NCBI GenBank assembly: GCA_003342815.1
Contig: PTEX01000235.1
Coordinates: 682,001-746,000, forward strand
Origin: Eudromia elegans
Taxonomy: Eukaryota > Chordata > Aves > Tinamiformes > Tinamidae
DNA length: 64,000 nt
Direction: 5' to 3'
Below the pieces are notes generated by a model. The model ran no database searches, was not told where the DNA came from, and saw only the letters and a program-made list of their open reading frames with translations. Shown piece after piece: positions 12,181 to 24,440 of this stretch (within the stretch, counting starts at the first letter, position 1; each line of letters begins with the position of its first letter). Made by a program: the position numbers and the translations under genes.

Positions 12181-12830
12181 TTTGACCCTAATATTATTCC
12201 TTTGCCCCTGTAACTTACTTCAGGCATTTTCTCTTAATCAGTCTGTAGATATTTCATGCTCTAAGTCTTTCCTCTTAAATTATTCTCTCCACACCCTCAG
12301 ATTGCTTTCATGCCTTTGACTAAACTCTTCTAAGTTTTCCAGTGTTTGTTGGGCTATACTTCTCAGAAGTGAATACATTAGTCCAAATTCTACCAGCCAT
12401 CTAAAAAATGAATTGTTGCTTCTTTGCTGTAAGTCAAGATGTGCCTGTATGTGCTGTATAGAGTCACATTGTCATTTTGTGTAATATGCTGTTCTGTAAT
12501 TCTATTTCACTAGTTTTCTATCCCAGTACAAATATTGGTGTTTTGGTTTCTTTGCTCATGTTTTGAAAAACAACTTGATTTTGTTCCTTTACCTTCCACT
12601 CATTCAGTTGAACTTAAGGTAATTTTATATTGTATTTCTTTGCCTTTACTGTTAAGGGTCATTTATTACACTTCTTGATTTATTACCATCTGCTATTTTA
12701 ATTATTGTCCATTTAACCTCTTCCTGATTGTTAATAAAGATGAATCCCTTACATCTTTTCCATCCCTAACTATGATGATCAGCTGAGTATTAAAAGAGTA
12801 CAAATGTAGCACTTATGGACTTTGCAAGCC
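12180..12830 (-). mobile_element. Possible ancient CR1/L3-like LINE, antisense, highly degraded
   Basis: Read on the minus strand, parts of this stretch resemble the RT C-terminal region of old amniote CR1/L3-type LINEs. On the plus strand the traces include ACTCTTCTAAGTTTTCCAGTG, which would correspond to the antisense of the L-E-x-V-Q-R-R segment, followed by CTCAGAAGTGAATAC and TCCAAATTCTACCAG. All frames are riddled with stops and there are many indels. The match is from memory of such consensus sequences and could not be scored, so the boundaries and the family are uncertain. Unrelated AT-rich DNA is the alternative. Confidence 0.33.
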
Positions 12831-15633
12831 CCCTGAGTTAAGTCCATGGATATTTATTATTACCTTTCCCCTTGTGTTTTCTGACATGGTTTTCCTACAA
12901 GCTCTGCTTATTTCCAAGCTAGGCTAAATGAATGTCACCAGAGCTCAGAAAAGATACCAAACCTTTTACAAATATCAGAATTGCCTCTACATGCTTGTTT
13001 CCATTAACATTTTAATTTTGTCCAACATAAAAAGCTTATAAAGATGCCAGGGTATTTCTTCCTTAAAGTTCAATGAATGACTCAGTTACAATTTTAATTA
13101 GATTAGACTGTTTCATTTTCTAGAGCTGAAGTGAAGTTTACTTGAAGGACTTACTTGAATCACATTTTATTTTTTAAATATTGGTCCCAGATTAGTTATT
13201 TCTGCACACACAGCACTTCCACATTTCTGCATGTGTCTTCTAACATCTGCTAGTAGTGTATGGAGTTCATGTGCTAACTGTGTATCTGAAGGCTCTGCTA
13301 GTTTAGCTGCCTTCCCACTTCCTTGTATTCCTATTCCTGATCTTCATTCATATATATGCTTATTTCCTAATTGTCAATTTTCTCTTACTTATTAGATCAA
13401 GAAGGATACTTAGAGGTTAGTTTAGCCTCTCTACTGTGAAGTGTTATTTTTCGTTCCCCACTCTGACAGTGCTCTCCTGAGTGTTTTGGTGATGTCAATT
13501 TGCAGGACTGTCACTCTTCTTATAGTAATAAGCCACTGCCCTAGGATGTTTCCTTTCCCTTGTATAGCTTGCCCCTTGCAGGCCTCTTTCAAGGAAATTG
13601 TAACGCACTAATTATAGGTGCTGAGTGAATGGAAGAACATCTATTCTAAATTCCCTGTTGGGCCTATGCTCTGATAAATGAGAGGACCCTGCTCTGTAGC
13701 AGCCAGATGCACGCTGTGAAAGATCTGATGGAAATAGATTTCAGTCCTTGATGTGGGAATTAGATGTAACAGAAATCACTCAAAAATGCACTGAGATGGC
13801 AAAGTTCTTCTCTGAACTGACCTGTCCATGCTGGGATTTCTGAGGTTGCCCATTTCCAACAGTTTTTTCCAGCGGCCAAGGGTCCTAGGCTGGCTGCTTT
13901 TTGATGATGTTGTTATTGTTTTTCTGCAGATGGATTTAAGTCATTAAATATGCCATCTAGTTTTGTGCATCTGTCTTTTGCCAGATGAGCTAGCTATTCT
14001 GTCTACCTTAGACAGCTAGACACCTCTTGTAGTGTATGGAGAAAGATAAAGCTTTTTCAACATATATTCAAAGCAGGAGTATTTATCCTCTTTGGAAATG
14101 CCCAGCTCATTTGAGAGTGATGGAGCCTATGGAAACTAGTGGCTGCGCTAGGTGATGTGGATATTTCTCTACGTCTGTAGCAAACCTCAAGTTTTACAGT
14201 ATTCTGAGAGTTGCAATGAATACATGGGATTTAAAAACACAATATAAGATTAAATCTCAGCCACAGTGTCATGAGTTGATTCAGTTTGTGAAAAGGCATA
14301 AGCACTTACCAGCTGTGGGAATGCCTTGGGGAAAAAAAATGATAGAGAACAGAGAACGTTAGTTGAATCTACAGATTTAATCACATAAGAAACAAAGGGA
14401 TTAACTTCTTAACACAGAAAAATCCAGTACTTTTAAAGATAAGCCCAGAAAGACTGATTTAATCAAATATCACATTGATGCTGGCAATAAAGCTTGTTGT
14501 TGAAATGCCTTGCAGAACTTCATCTGTGAGGAGAAAAGTTCTAGAAGATCAATGAAATGAAATGTTAACAGAGTGGATTTTCTCTGCTGCTTGTTCGTGA
14601 GTATTTCTGCTCATATTGGTGCGTTCCTTCTGAAGAATGTTTTTTATATAGACTATGAGAAATTAATTGGTGCCACTAAGGAGATCAATATGTGCCGTCT
14701 GAGACTGACAACTCATCAGATCTTTGAAGTGAAGCTTGACCTATTAGCACCTAAGACCAACCTAAAGATAACTGTCTGGTAAATGAGCATTCAAAGTAAA
14801 TGGAAAATCTCCATTCTGTGATCAGAGCATGCCATAAATTTTAAAGTCATGTCCCTATACCTATAATCTTATAGGCCTTAGTGAGTGATGTTATGGCAGC
14901 TTTAATTTTCAAAATATATGTTTCTATTTAGATGACTTAACAAAACATTGTCTATTTTCAAAAAGCAGCCACAGCAGCAGCTTTTGCAAAAATTAGAAGC
15001 ATTTAGTAGAATATGAAAAGCAGGGATTACCCACATATTAGAAAAATGTCAATTACACTTCTGTTTGGAACAGTAGGTAAGGATTAACAGCAGATTTTCA
15101 TAAATGCTGAAGTGAGACTAAAGACACAATCTGATAGTCATTTAAAAGAAAATAGGTTATTTTAAGGAACCATCAAGTATTGCTTGCCCGACTACACGCC
15201 TGCCTGTTCTGCTAAAGCTTCCCCTTCAGTCAGCTCATAAGATATGCCTTTTGAACTGATTCAGATATGCTAATAAGCATTTCAGTTTGAAAGTGTTTGT
15301 CAGCAGTTTCAAAATATCCACAGTTTAACTTCTCATTCAAATTGCTATCCTAAGGTTTAGCAGTGTGCTTGGGAGCATCTGTCACAAGGCTTTTTCATAA
15401 AGGATCACACAGTGTGTGGTAGCTTAGTTCAAATTTCAGATGATAAAGCAATACAATAAATAGAATGAGGTGAGAAGATTTCAAATTAATTTTTCCTGTT
15501 GAATATTTCTTTCCACAGAAGCAGTTACAGTGGATTCTGCAACAGAGAGTGTCCAATGTAATGAACCACAACCTCAGGTGTTGTAAACTTGAAGAGCTTC
15601 ATTTGCTTCAAATCTATTTGAGGTCATGTATAT
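12831..15633. other. AT-rich unique sequence, no gene recognised
   Basis: No gene or clear repeat was recognised. At 15267-15280 the sequence ATGCTAATAAGCAT contains a perfect POU-type octamer (ATGCTAAT) inside a short palindrome. It is a single motif and does not show regulatory function by itself. Confidence 0.5.
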
Positions 15634-15750
15634 TTCATAGAATCCTAGAAATGTGATATAATTAGAGAATCTAAGCTGTTAAAGATATTCAGTACTGCAC
15701 TTTAAGCAGAGTTTACCCCAAAGTGTTGTTTATTACAATAGAGTAAACCC
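15634..15750 (-). mobile_element. Possible degraded CR1 3' end, antisense
   Basis: The plus strand reads TCATAGAATCCTAGAAATGT. This resembles the reverse complement of a CR1 octamer tail, which normally appears as CATAGAATCATAGAAT. About 70 bp further on, TTAAGCAGAGTTTACCCCAAAGT resembles the antisense of a CR1 3' UTR and the end of ORF2. The middle is strongly diverged. The order and spacing fit an old antisense CR1 3' end, but identity is low. Confidence 0.4.
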
Positions 15751-17689
15751 ACATTTGCTTTCAGCAGGGAACTAGAGCAATACCTCAGTTTTTGAAAAAT
15801 TTTGCAATTATCTGCAGATGCAAACTTTATATCTTACCCTTTTCTGTGCATAGGGATAAACAAAAATCTAGGATGTAGTTCTTTCATCAAATCCTATGTT
15901 TGCTAATTTCAAACTGTAGGGAAAAAATATAAATCCTCTCTTTATATAGTCAAAATATCTATTTAAAAAAGGAACAGAAAAATATTGTTCTTACTGTTTC
16001 CTACTGTTCCTTGCACAGCATATTTTAACCACTTCACATTGATCTGTGTATGGGTTTATCATACTAAGATTTTCAAAGTTTTGTAGTCATTTAATTTATT
16101 CTTTTAGAACTCTCCCAATTGACCACAGATACTATAACTGAACTGGAAGAACAGTAAGGGCGTATAAGAGCAGAAACATGTGCTTCAATAAGCAAATATA
16201 ATAGACTAGATGTCTGCCATAATGTTAAAAGGCATGGTAGAGGGGTGCCAGTTTAATTGTTAATGTTCCTCTGATGTAAGGTAGCTTAAAAAGACAGCAT
16301 CACTGGTGCATTGTAAAATAAATGAGAAACCGGAGAGAAAATTACTAAATTAGTCCTATTCCAGTATTGAAATCAGAGGTACAGGTGCAAAAAATTCAGA
16401 TGATAAAACAGTACAGTAAACAGAATGGAGATGGCAGAAAACAGATATAAGCTTTTTTCCCTTTTGTCTACAATCCCCACAGGTAGCAGGCTGTAGTAAT
16501 ATTGAAAACGTCACTTCTTTAGCCCATGTAAGGCTGTTAGTGAAATGGGAAGTGGCTGAAGAGTTGTGCTGAGGTCCCCTGAGCCCCAGGAATAGGTCTG
16601 AAACCACCTTCTCACGCTCTTTGCCTTTGCTGTGTTTTCAAAAACACAGCACAGTTCTAGTTCTGAAAACTGCAATCGATTCCTCTCAGTTATTTGAGCT
16701 CTGTTAAAATCAATCTGCATGAGAATACTGATCTAGAATTTAGATATTTTCATACAGTTCATATGCCCTTGGCAAAGAGCAGACAAAACCATGAGGGTGA
16801 ACAGTCCCAATTGGGCTCAGCACTATAAAATATGGCTTTCATTCTCATGCTGTCACTAGTCTACACTGACCAAGTGTAACATATTTTCAGCACAGGTATC
16901 AAATCCTGTGGCAGTCTTGGGATTGAAAAGAATATTACTTTGCATGGGCTGAGAAAATATTACCTAGATGCACAGTCTGGAGTCACTGAACTGTGCTTTT
17001 TAGGGGGAAGAGCTGGTAGGGATGTGGGGCAGTAATGCAAAAGGAAGAGCTGATTTGGGTATTTAGATAGGAGCACTGATATAGTGATCTCTAGCTACTG
17101 ATGATAAAGGTTGAAAAAATTATTTAAGAGCTAAAAAATTGAAGTGTTTTTTTTCTTAGGGCATGCACTCAGTACCTTTATGAACTCAGATAGTTCTCAG
17201 AAGAAAGCACAATAGCTTTTGGTGTGCCACTAATGGCCACAACAGGAAGATCTCGTATTCAATGAAGGAAAAAAAATAATCTCAGCTTTCTTTTAGAAAA
17301 GATTCCTCTGTGTTTCAGAAGTAATCAGATCGCTGCTGGAGCAGCAGTGGCTAAGTCTTGTATCTAGTTAGCAATATGGTTATTTGACCCTCATGAATCT
17401 CCTGTGGCTTCTTTAAAAAGCCCCTCTTATTCCAGCCACGCTGCTTTTCTCAGCTACAGTAACCCTTGGGGAAGCTGTGCAGCCTAGGACTCTGTATTCA
17501 GGCTACATTACTAGCAAATCACTTTCACGCTTGGTCAGGTCTCTCTGGATTGATTGCCTGCATTTACACTCCTGTTTAGAGCATCCTCAATTTGGCCTCG
17601 AGGCAAAATAGCAAATCATATGCTGACAGCATCGGCCTAGAGATCTGTGAGGGACTATTCCTGCTTGTCTTCTTAGAATGAAATCCTGG
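15751..17689. other. AT-rich unique sequence, no gene recognised
   Basis: No gene or repeat was recognised. Two overlapping minus-strand frames (16356-16607 and 16511-16720) lie in different frames and share no known domain. Confidence 0.5.
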
Positions 17690-17965
17690 GTCCCTCAGTA
17701 TGCCATGAGCATGCCTGCTGTGGGGAGGGCAGGGAACAGAGTCCTCAGAGGACCACGCTGGCCCCACCTGCCTTGCAGTGTCAGTGCTGGACAGACACGT
17801 GGATGTTCTTCCTTGCTACAGAGCCGGGGTCTGCCACATGTCTGATGGGGCATTCAGGCTGCCTCGTGGCAGCTGGTGAAACCTGCCTACCTTGGGGCTG
17901 AGTTGATCTCAGGAGGAGCGTGGGACTGAACCTTGATGAGTAACGTGGTTGTAGCCACCTTGTAG
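17690..17965. other. Locally GC-rich segment of unknown origin
   Basis: About 275 bp that are visibly richer in G and C than the surrounding desert, with words such as GGGGAGGGCAGGG and GGCTGCCTCGTGGCAGCTGG. A 63-codon minus-strand frame (17576-17767) overlaps the left edge but has no recognisable domain. I could not match the segment to a CR1 or to a host gene. It could be a degraded repeat, an exon of an untranslated transcript, or a local fluctuation in composition. Confidence 0.4.
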
Positions 17966-18085
17966 CTTTGTTGGCACTTCGAAGTTTTGCTGATATAATT
18001 AGCAGATTTATTATTGTAATGGAAACTATGCAGACAAACCAGTGTTATAGGCAAATATGGCTCTTACAGGATATCTTACTCTTCT

Positions 18086-18169
18086 GAAAGAAAAAAAGGG
18101 GGAAAAAAAGAAAAAATAAGAAAAATAAGAAAAAAAAAGAAAAAAGAAGAAGAAGAAAAAAAGAGAGAC
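18086..18169 (+). repeat. A-rich polypurine low-complexity tract
   Basis: An 84-bp tract made almost only of A with interspersed G (AAAAAG, AAGAAG, GAGAGA). It lies about 120 bp after the GC-rich segment at 17690-17965. It could be a decayed poly(A) tail or a simple repeat. There is no target-site duplication to decide between these. Confidence 0.85.
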
Positions 18170-18299
18170 AGTTTAGTGAACTACAAAATATTTTTGGTCA
18201 GTGGATAAGTCAACCAACCCTCTTAGCAACCCTACACTTATAGCTTCCAATGTTAAGGTGATATATTTTCAAATGTCATTATCTGAGATAGTTTGTGAA

Positions 18300-18343
18300 C
18301 TAGTTTATGGGCAATTTCCATGACCCCAGGTCGGGGACCACTG
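18300..18343 (-). mobile_element. Possible hAT-type transposon terminus
   Basis: The plus strand ends in CCAGGTCGGGGACCACTG at about 18326-18343. Its reverse complement, CAGTGGTCCCCGACC, resembles the CAGTGGTCCCCAACC terminal inverted repeat of Charlie-like hAT elements. I did not find a matching opposite terminus or an 8-bp target-site duplication; the nearest CAGTGG, at about 18198, is not flanked by a matching octamer. It may be an isolated end of an old non-autonomous element, or chance. Confidence 0.3.
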
Positions 18344-21300
18344 GTTCTATGCCAATATAAACTGCAGCAGCTCTTAAATTGTAGTTATATCAGCTATATA
18401 AAATTCTGGAAAGCGTAGAATAAGACTTAGGTAACTCTGTGACAGCTTTGCGAGTCTAACAGGCTGAAAGCTCAAAGAGACAAAATGATAATCAGTAAAC
18501 CCTAAACCTGTCATGATCGGATCATGGTTTATCACCATAATGAATTCCACAGGTGGCTGTTGAAGAAAATCAAGCACAAACTGGATAGCAACTTGCCATG
18601 GTTACAGGCATGGTCCTGAGGTGGCTCACCCAGATGGAACCTCTTATTTCATCCCTATGAGTTTGAAGAAACTAAAGTATATTTGTTGACATAAACAGCA
18701 CTGTGATATATTGCAACACAAGATTTTAAGGGTGAAAATGGCACAATTCCTACTCTTTAGCTGCTCATTCTCTTTATCATGGACAAAATTGAAGATGATC
18801 TCTCCAGAGTGGTAAAAATGTCATCTTTTAAAAGTGCCAAAGATAAGGAAAAAGTATCACTTTTTCAAAGGGTGATTCCAGTCAAGGATTTTTTGCTGCA
18901 CTAAGGCATTCTTATCCATGAAAAAATACTATATTACCTAACCAACTGCATATGTTATCACTTTGTGTTAAAGGAACTGCAGAGGAAGAGGAGATAAAAG
19001 AGTCATAGATTATTCTTCTGGGTAACCTTTTTTTTTGGTCTGATCATAAAGCATATGCCCAAGTGTCCAGAGACTGCCAGAGGAGTTATTTATAGCCATT
19101 TTACATGAGGGTATTTCTTGTTTATTTTGTACTCCTTTGGGGATTCATATTCAGACTTCTTAAGATGGATTTTCCGTGTCAAACAGTGCATACCAGAGAG
19201 TCTTTTTTTTTTTTTTTTTTAAATTTAGCACTAGTTTTCATTAGCAGAGTCACTCATATGTCCCATTAAAATGTGGATTTATTATTCTCAGCTGTTTCTT
19301 GTGTGAGGATTTATTTCAGTGTTTCCAAAAGCTGAGAATAGCTGTGCAGGTGCATTAAAAGTTGCCACAGAAGCAAGTAAAGTGTTTTCGTTTCTTCTAT
19401 CTTGATTTTTATCTTTCTCTCTCTCTCTTCTTGTACTCCTCCTTCCTTTGTGACTCAGATTTTTTGCTCACCTCAAACAATGCTTTGCTCTCAACTTGAC
19501 ATTCATTTATCTAGTTAGGGCACATGCCTGTGCTGTGAACAGTGTGGGTATGTTTGTAAGGAAATGTTTACAGGGCAGATTTCTTTTATAGGCCGACAGA
19601 TATCTTCTATATGTGAAAAAATGGTAAAAAAAACCCCAAAAAAACCTCTCCTTTCTCAGAGGCTGTGTGTATGTTGCCTGACCGATGACTGGCAGGGAGA
19701 TATTTGCATGGATTCTGCTTGTTTCACATGCCATTTAACTCCAGCTGCTCCAGAACTAGTAGACACTCCCCTATGACTCTTTGTCACTGTGATATTGCTG
19801 TATCTTTCTGGGAAGACCAAATCCTTTTGCCTGATTCACCTTAGAGAGAGTTTGCTTGAGCTTATGCTTCTGAGTTTACTTATAGTTATTTTTCCAAACT
19901 GTGTTATGGTATCTGGGGTGTGGTATTGCTGAGGCCCTTAGTCCCTTAATCTGTTTTATGTATAACATACTATTTGTTTATCAGCTTGTTTTGATTATTC
20001 CTCATGTCCTGTAGCCTATCCTGTTTTCAATACAGCTCCAATAAGCAAAAAATGGACAGTCAGTGGGCTTCTAATTGGACTGGGGAACATATCAGGTTCT
20101 GATTAATTTTAGGGAAAAATGATATAGTTTCCTAACTGTGGAAGATGCAGGCAAATACTGTGCCTGCAAGGAAAGACACCTCCAAATGGCAGATTTAGAG
20201 GATGAACCAAATGAGTTTTCAGTTTACAGAATGGATTAATTACTTGGGTGGAATTAAGATTAGAGATCAAAACATTTAAATTTATGTGTCTACAAGTCAG
20301 CAAGGTCTAAGTTCCTGTTATAGTAAAGAGAGACACAGTTAATGTATTCAGGCAGAGCTTAGGGAAATGACAGATAAATATGAACTTCATGGTGAGCTGA
20401 ATTGTTCCACTGACAGTATTGATCATAATGGGATTTTAGACATCCATCTTATATGTAAATATTTATGTTTTAATCTGAAGTCATCTCAAATTTTGAATGT
20501 GTTTCGTTTAGATGTGTCTTAGTGTTCTGATAATTAAGACAGAAGTCTGTCAGACACAATGTTGGATTTAAAGAGAAATTCTGCCCTCTGGATTTGCAGC
20601 TGTGGCATCTTAAATGTCACTGGACATTTATGTTTAGGCAACTGAAATATACTCTTTATGTTTGTCTGTCAAAAACCAAATGGCATAAGTGGCAAGTCTT
20701 CCTGATGCCAGTTTAAACTGTAACAAAGTGGGGTATGTATTGCACTCAGTACAAATATGCAGTGCAGAGACATTACAGAGAGGACAGACTTCCGAGCAGA
20801 AAATGGTTCTGAGGTGAAGGCTTGGGCACCCTGAGCTGAGTAATAGGCAGGGTATTCTAGGGAGGTCTATGGCCAGATGGAAAATGTGGTGAATGCTCTA
20901 CTGATTTTAAGTTATACTTGTTTGGAACTGCAACAGTGTTAGTGGTTTTGGTCGGTGTGATATAGTGCAGAGAATTGCATATTGCCATTTTCCACTGTAG
21001 TCAACAGAAATCAGAGAAATAAAGACAGAGGTAGAAGTTTCCCTGCAAATTTTCCCTCACCCACTGCTGCTTGAGATCTCACATGGGAATTCCAGTTAAA
21101 CTCATCATGTATCATGGGTCTGTTTCCCTACAGTGTTGGCTAGAAGGCGATATTTTTTTTCAAAGGGAATTTCTTTTGTTCAGTCTGTCTTTGTTTTGGA
21201 TTCATACTGAATTGGAGCAAAAGGAAATATTTTCAAAATCTGTGTAAAACTTTGAAGGTTCTCTGCCTCTACAGGGGGAATTTATGATCTTCTGAGTATC

Positions 21301-22610
21301 AAGGCCAGGGTCATGACATTTAACAGGGGGTCTTTGTGGTCTGAGTTGCTTATGGGGTTCTCTGAATATTTTGAAAATTGTTCATTCTGTTTGTGCCAGG
21401 ATGATTCCATCCTGGAGGTGCTAGAGCCTTTTAGCTGGGATGTATTGGACACAGCATGTCCTCACCAACCTAGAATTTGGAAGCTGGCAGACTACACGGT
21501 CAGAAATCCACCACCACCAGATGACTTTGCTCTGCAGCACACATATGAGAAACCTGGACAGTGTTGCCTTTCAACATCACTTTCAGTGCACTGAAAAATA
21601 CTTGAAGCCAAAACATTTAGATAAAAGCACTTTGGGCTTGGTGAACCCAATATTTTTTATTAAAGTTTTTTTGCTTTAAAATTTTCCAAGATCTATATTC
21701 CCAGAGCTTTATAGGTATTCTCAATTCTAATTCTGTTTCCACTGCTATTGTGAGCAAGAGCCTACCTCTTAGTTATTACAGTGGAAATTCTTAGTTATTA
21801 CAGTGGAAGGAAATCTTAACAGAAACATAACATCACATTTGTTTTAAATGATTTTCATGTTCCCAGGCAGTCTTTGCAGCTGCAAGCTGCTGCTTCCTCT
21901 CTGATACAAATAATAACTGTAAATACGTTTTAGATATATATATTTCTTTTCCTGGCAGAACCCAAATATGAGCTCAAGAGAAAAGAGAGAGAGAGAGGAA
22001 GGAAGAGAATGTGTCTTAAAGATTGTCCTGAACACTAGAATAAACATTTTCTCCATGCTGTTATCTTTCAATAGCTTAATAGACTGAATATTGAAACATT
22101 AATGCATAGTAAAGTCTTACTGTTGCCATAAGTAAAGCCCATCAGATATGCGAGTCCCAGATGCTTTCCTCATTCTAGCAAAATGCTGCTGTGGCAGTTC
22201 CCTACATTAGTTGACTCAGCTCCTGGAAGCATCAGTGCCATTGGTATCAAATATGCTAAACACTAAAGCAGATCCCCCTGGTGAATAGCAACAGAAAATG
22301 GAAACTGTATTAAGATAAAACCCTCATGCTATTTTCAGATTAAAATGAATTTTTTGTTATCCATGTTTTGCTTCTTCTATAATCTTTGACTACTCCCAAA
22401 AGAATAAATTAAAGACACTGGCCTAAATTTTAAAAACGATTAATGACTTGGTAGTATACTTTCACAGTGCCCAACCTCCGGTACCCCAAACAGACTGAGT
22501 TTCAGGGGTATATATGTCTTCTGCAGAGTGTGTAACATAACACCAGCAACCTCTAACAAGTAAATCCTTTTAGGCTTAAAATCTTCTGGGAACAGGAGTT
22601 TTAGATTTTT
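18344..22610. other. AT-rich unique sequence, no gene recognised
   Basis: It contains a poly-T run at about 19202-19221, a short (TC)n near 19416-19430, a 22-bp tandem duplication at 21767-21808 (listed separately) and a (GA)n patch near 21983-21998. The open frame at 21313-21594 (93 codons, plus) and its overlapping partner at 21440-21679 have no recognisable homology. Confidence 0.5.
21767..21808 (+). repeat. 22-bp tandem duplication (two copies)
   Basis: The 20-mer TCTTAGTTATTACAGTGGAA occurs at 21767-21786 and again, identically, at 21789-21808, a period of 22 bp. No third copy is present. It looks like a recent local slippage or repair duplication. Confidence 0.95.
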
Positions 22611-22695
22611 ATTTTATTTTATTTTATTTTATTTTATTTTATTTTATTTTATTTTATTTTATTTTATTTTATTTTATTTTATTTTATTTTATTTT
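22611..22695 (+). repeat. (ATTTT)17 pentanucleotide microsatellite
   Basis: Seventeen uninterrupted ATTTT units, flanked by further T-rich sequence on both sides (22605-22610 and 22696-22697). Such a long perfect tract implies a high slippage rate, so its length should vary between individuals. There is no retroelement body beside it. Confidence 0.97.
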
Positions 22696-23447
22696 TTATG
22701 CCTTCTGTCCTAGGATGTCTATATGACAACAGAAACAACTAAAGATACAATATCTCTCCTGGGCAGTACACAACACTAAAGAAATGCCCATGTTTTTATA
22801 ACCTGTGGTTGTCCCCATTTCCTGGGGAACAAACCCATCACAACTGCACTGTCAATGTTTTCTTTTCCATACTAGCCCACTACAGCACATGTAGACATGA
22901 TTGCTGTATCATTTTTGTTCTGCTTCAGCACCAGCAGGACAATGTCCCAGCATTTGAGTACTCCTCAAAATAATGTAATATCAGCCACTACAGACCACTA
23001 ACTCACACTCTGCAGATGCACGGCTAGGGGTATACCTGATCCTTAGGTCCAAAAGTTATGGCTGATCTCCTTCAGGTGAGGATCCTTGCTGGTAGGCTTC
23101 ATGCAGATACTTAACTAACTGTATATGGTCCCTGCTCCATAGGGCTTTTTGTGTAAACAGAGTTTGTGGTATCTGTGTAATAATAGCCACAGTCACTTTA
23201 GTTCCATAGGCTTTTCTATATGGGGAGCTGTGCCAGGAGAAAAATTTGGAAGGGAATGAAGAGCAAGTAGGAAGAAGAGGAGCATGGCAATAATGTAACT
23301 GAGGACAGAGGCAACTGAAACTCTTAACTACTGCTTTTGGTGAATACTTTCATCAGCTTAAGACTAGTATATGATTTATCTCAACAGCTGGAACTTCTAA
23401 GAGCTTCTTTTGTAATTTCCTTCCTCAAGTAAGCATGGTGATTGCAG

Positions 23448-23516
23448 CAGCCCTTCCAGAGCTGCTGAGGAACGTGGCAGTGGATGGGCTGGTGCAGCAG
23501 CTTCTGAAAGGGCCTG
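23448..23516 (+). other. Imperfect ~70-nt stem-loop
   Basis: Arm 1 (23448-23467, CAGCCCTTCCAGAGCTGCTG) is complementary to arm 2 (23495-23516) over roughly 18-20 positions with two small bulges, leaving a loop of about 27 nt. The size and the bulged pairing are in the range of a microRNA precursor. Nothing in the sequence proves transcription or processing, and the segment is GC-richer than its surroundings, which raises the chance of accidental pairing. Confidence 0.4.
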
Positions 23517-24422
23517 GTAAAGTGCTGTGCCTCAGTTGTAATTCACCTTAAAGGCACTCAGACCTTGCATCCTAAAGGTCACTCGCTGTGACCAAAATCC
23601 CTCTGTTGGAGAGATTACAGGGAAGAGGCAAACCACAGACACAGGTGAGAAAAGCATAGCCTTCTTCTAGTGCTAGGGGTGGGGAATGAATGGTGAATAT
23701 TTCAGCTGCCACTGACAAGACAAGAGGATGCGATTACACAAGAGATTAGACAAGAGGATATTTTGTTTTATTTCCAGGACTCTGACTCTCAGAAGAGAGT
23801 CAGAGGATACACAGGGTATGCTTAGTTAGTTGTGGATTGTATTTTCATTTTCTTGACAAATGGTAGATAAGTCTCAAGAGAGCAGACATACAGGAGCTGC
23901 CTGGGCTTTTCTAAGATGAAAGACAGAAAGCCTTTTACATATAATATAACTCATCTGTTTTCTACATATTTTTTTCTTTGATTTAACTCCTTCCTGATCA
24001 TACCTACAGTTATTATATGAAAGAGCCTACTGTGCACTGCGCATGATGTATGTTCAAATTGAAAATCTGACAGCTGCTCTTTATCCTCCATCCTGTTTAT
24101 CTGTGCTGCTTCTTTCTACCTCCTGCCTTTGTCTCATTTTTAGGGAATATCTGCTATTCAGTTTTCAAATGATCCTTTTCACTTTCAAACCATTAGAGAA
24201 AAAAAAAAGAGTACTATAGGATTTCAAAACTATACTGTCAGGACAGGAAAAGGCTATGTTTTGAGCTGATTCCTGATACTTTATTGTGTTTAGAAATGTT
24301 TGCTGCTCTGTGCTGTTTGAGTGACACCACCAAGGAAGCACATTTTTTAATTGCTAATCGCCTGTCCTAGCTTTGTACTGATGTAATCCACTGCCACTAA
24401 TTATCTTATTACAAGGCACTTG

Positions 24423-24440
24423 CTCTCTCTCTCTCTCTCT
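24423..24440 (+). repeat. (CT)9 dinucleotide repeat
   Basis: Nine perfect CT units followed by TTTTC. A short simple repeat with no associated feature. Confidence 0.9.

Noticed and set aside
22611-22695. Regularly spaced repeats considered as a CRISPR-like array
   Set aside because: It is a pure pentanucleotide microsatellite with no spacers, and the window is vertebrate DNA.
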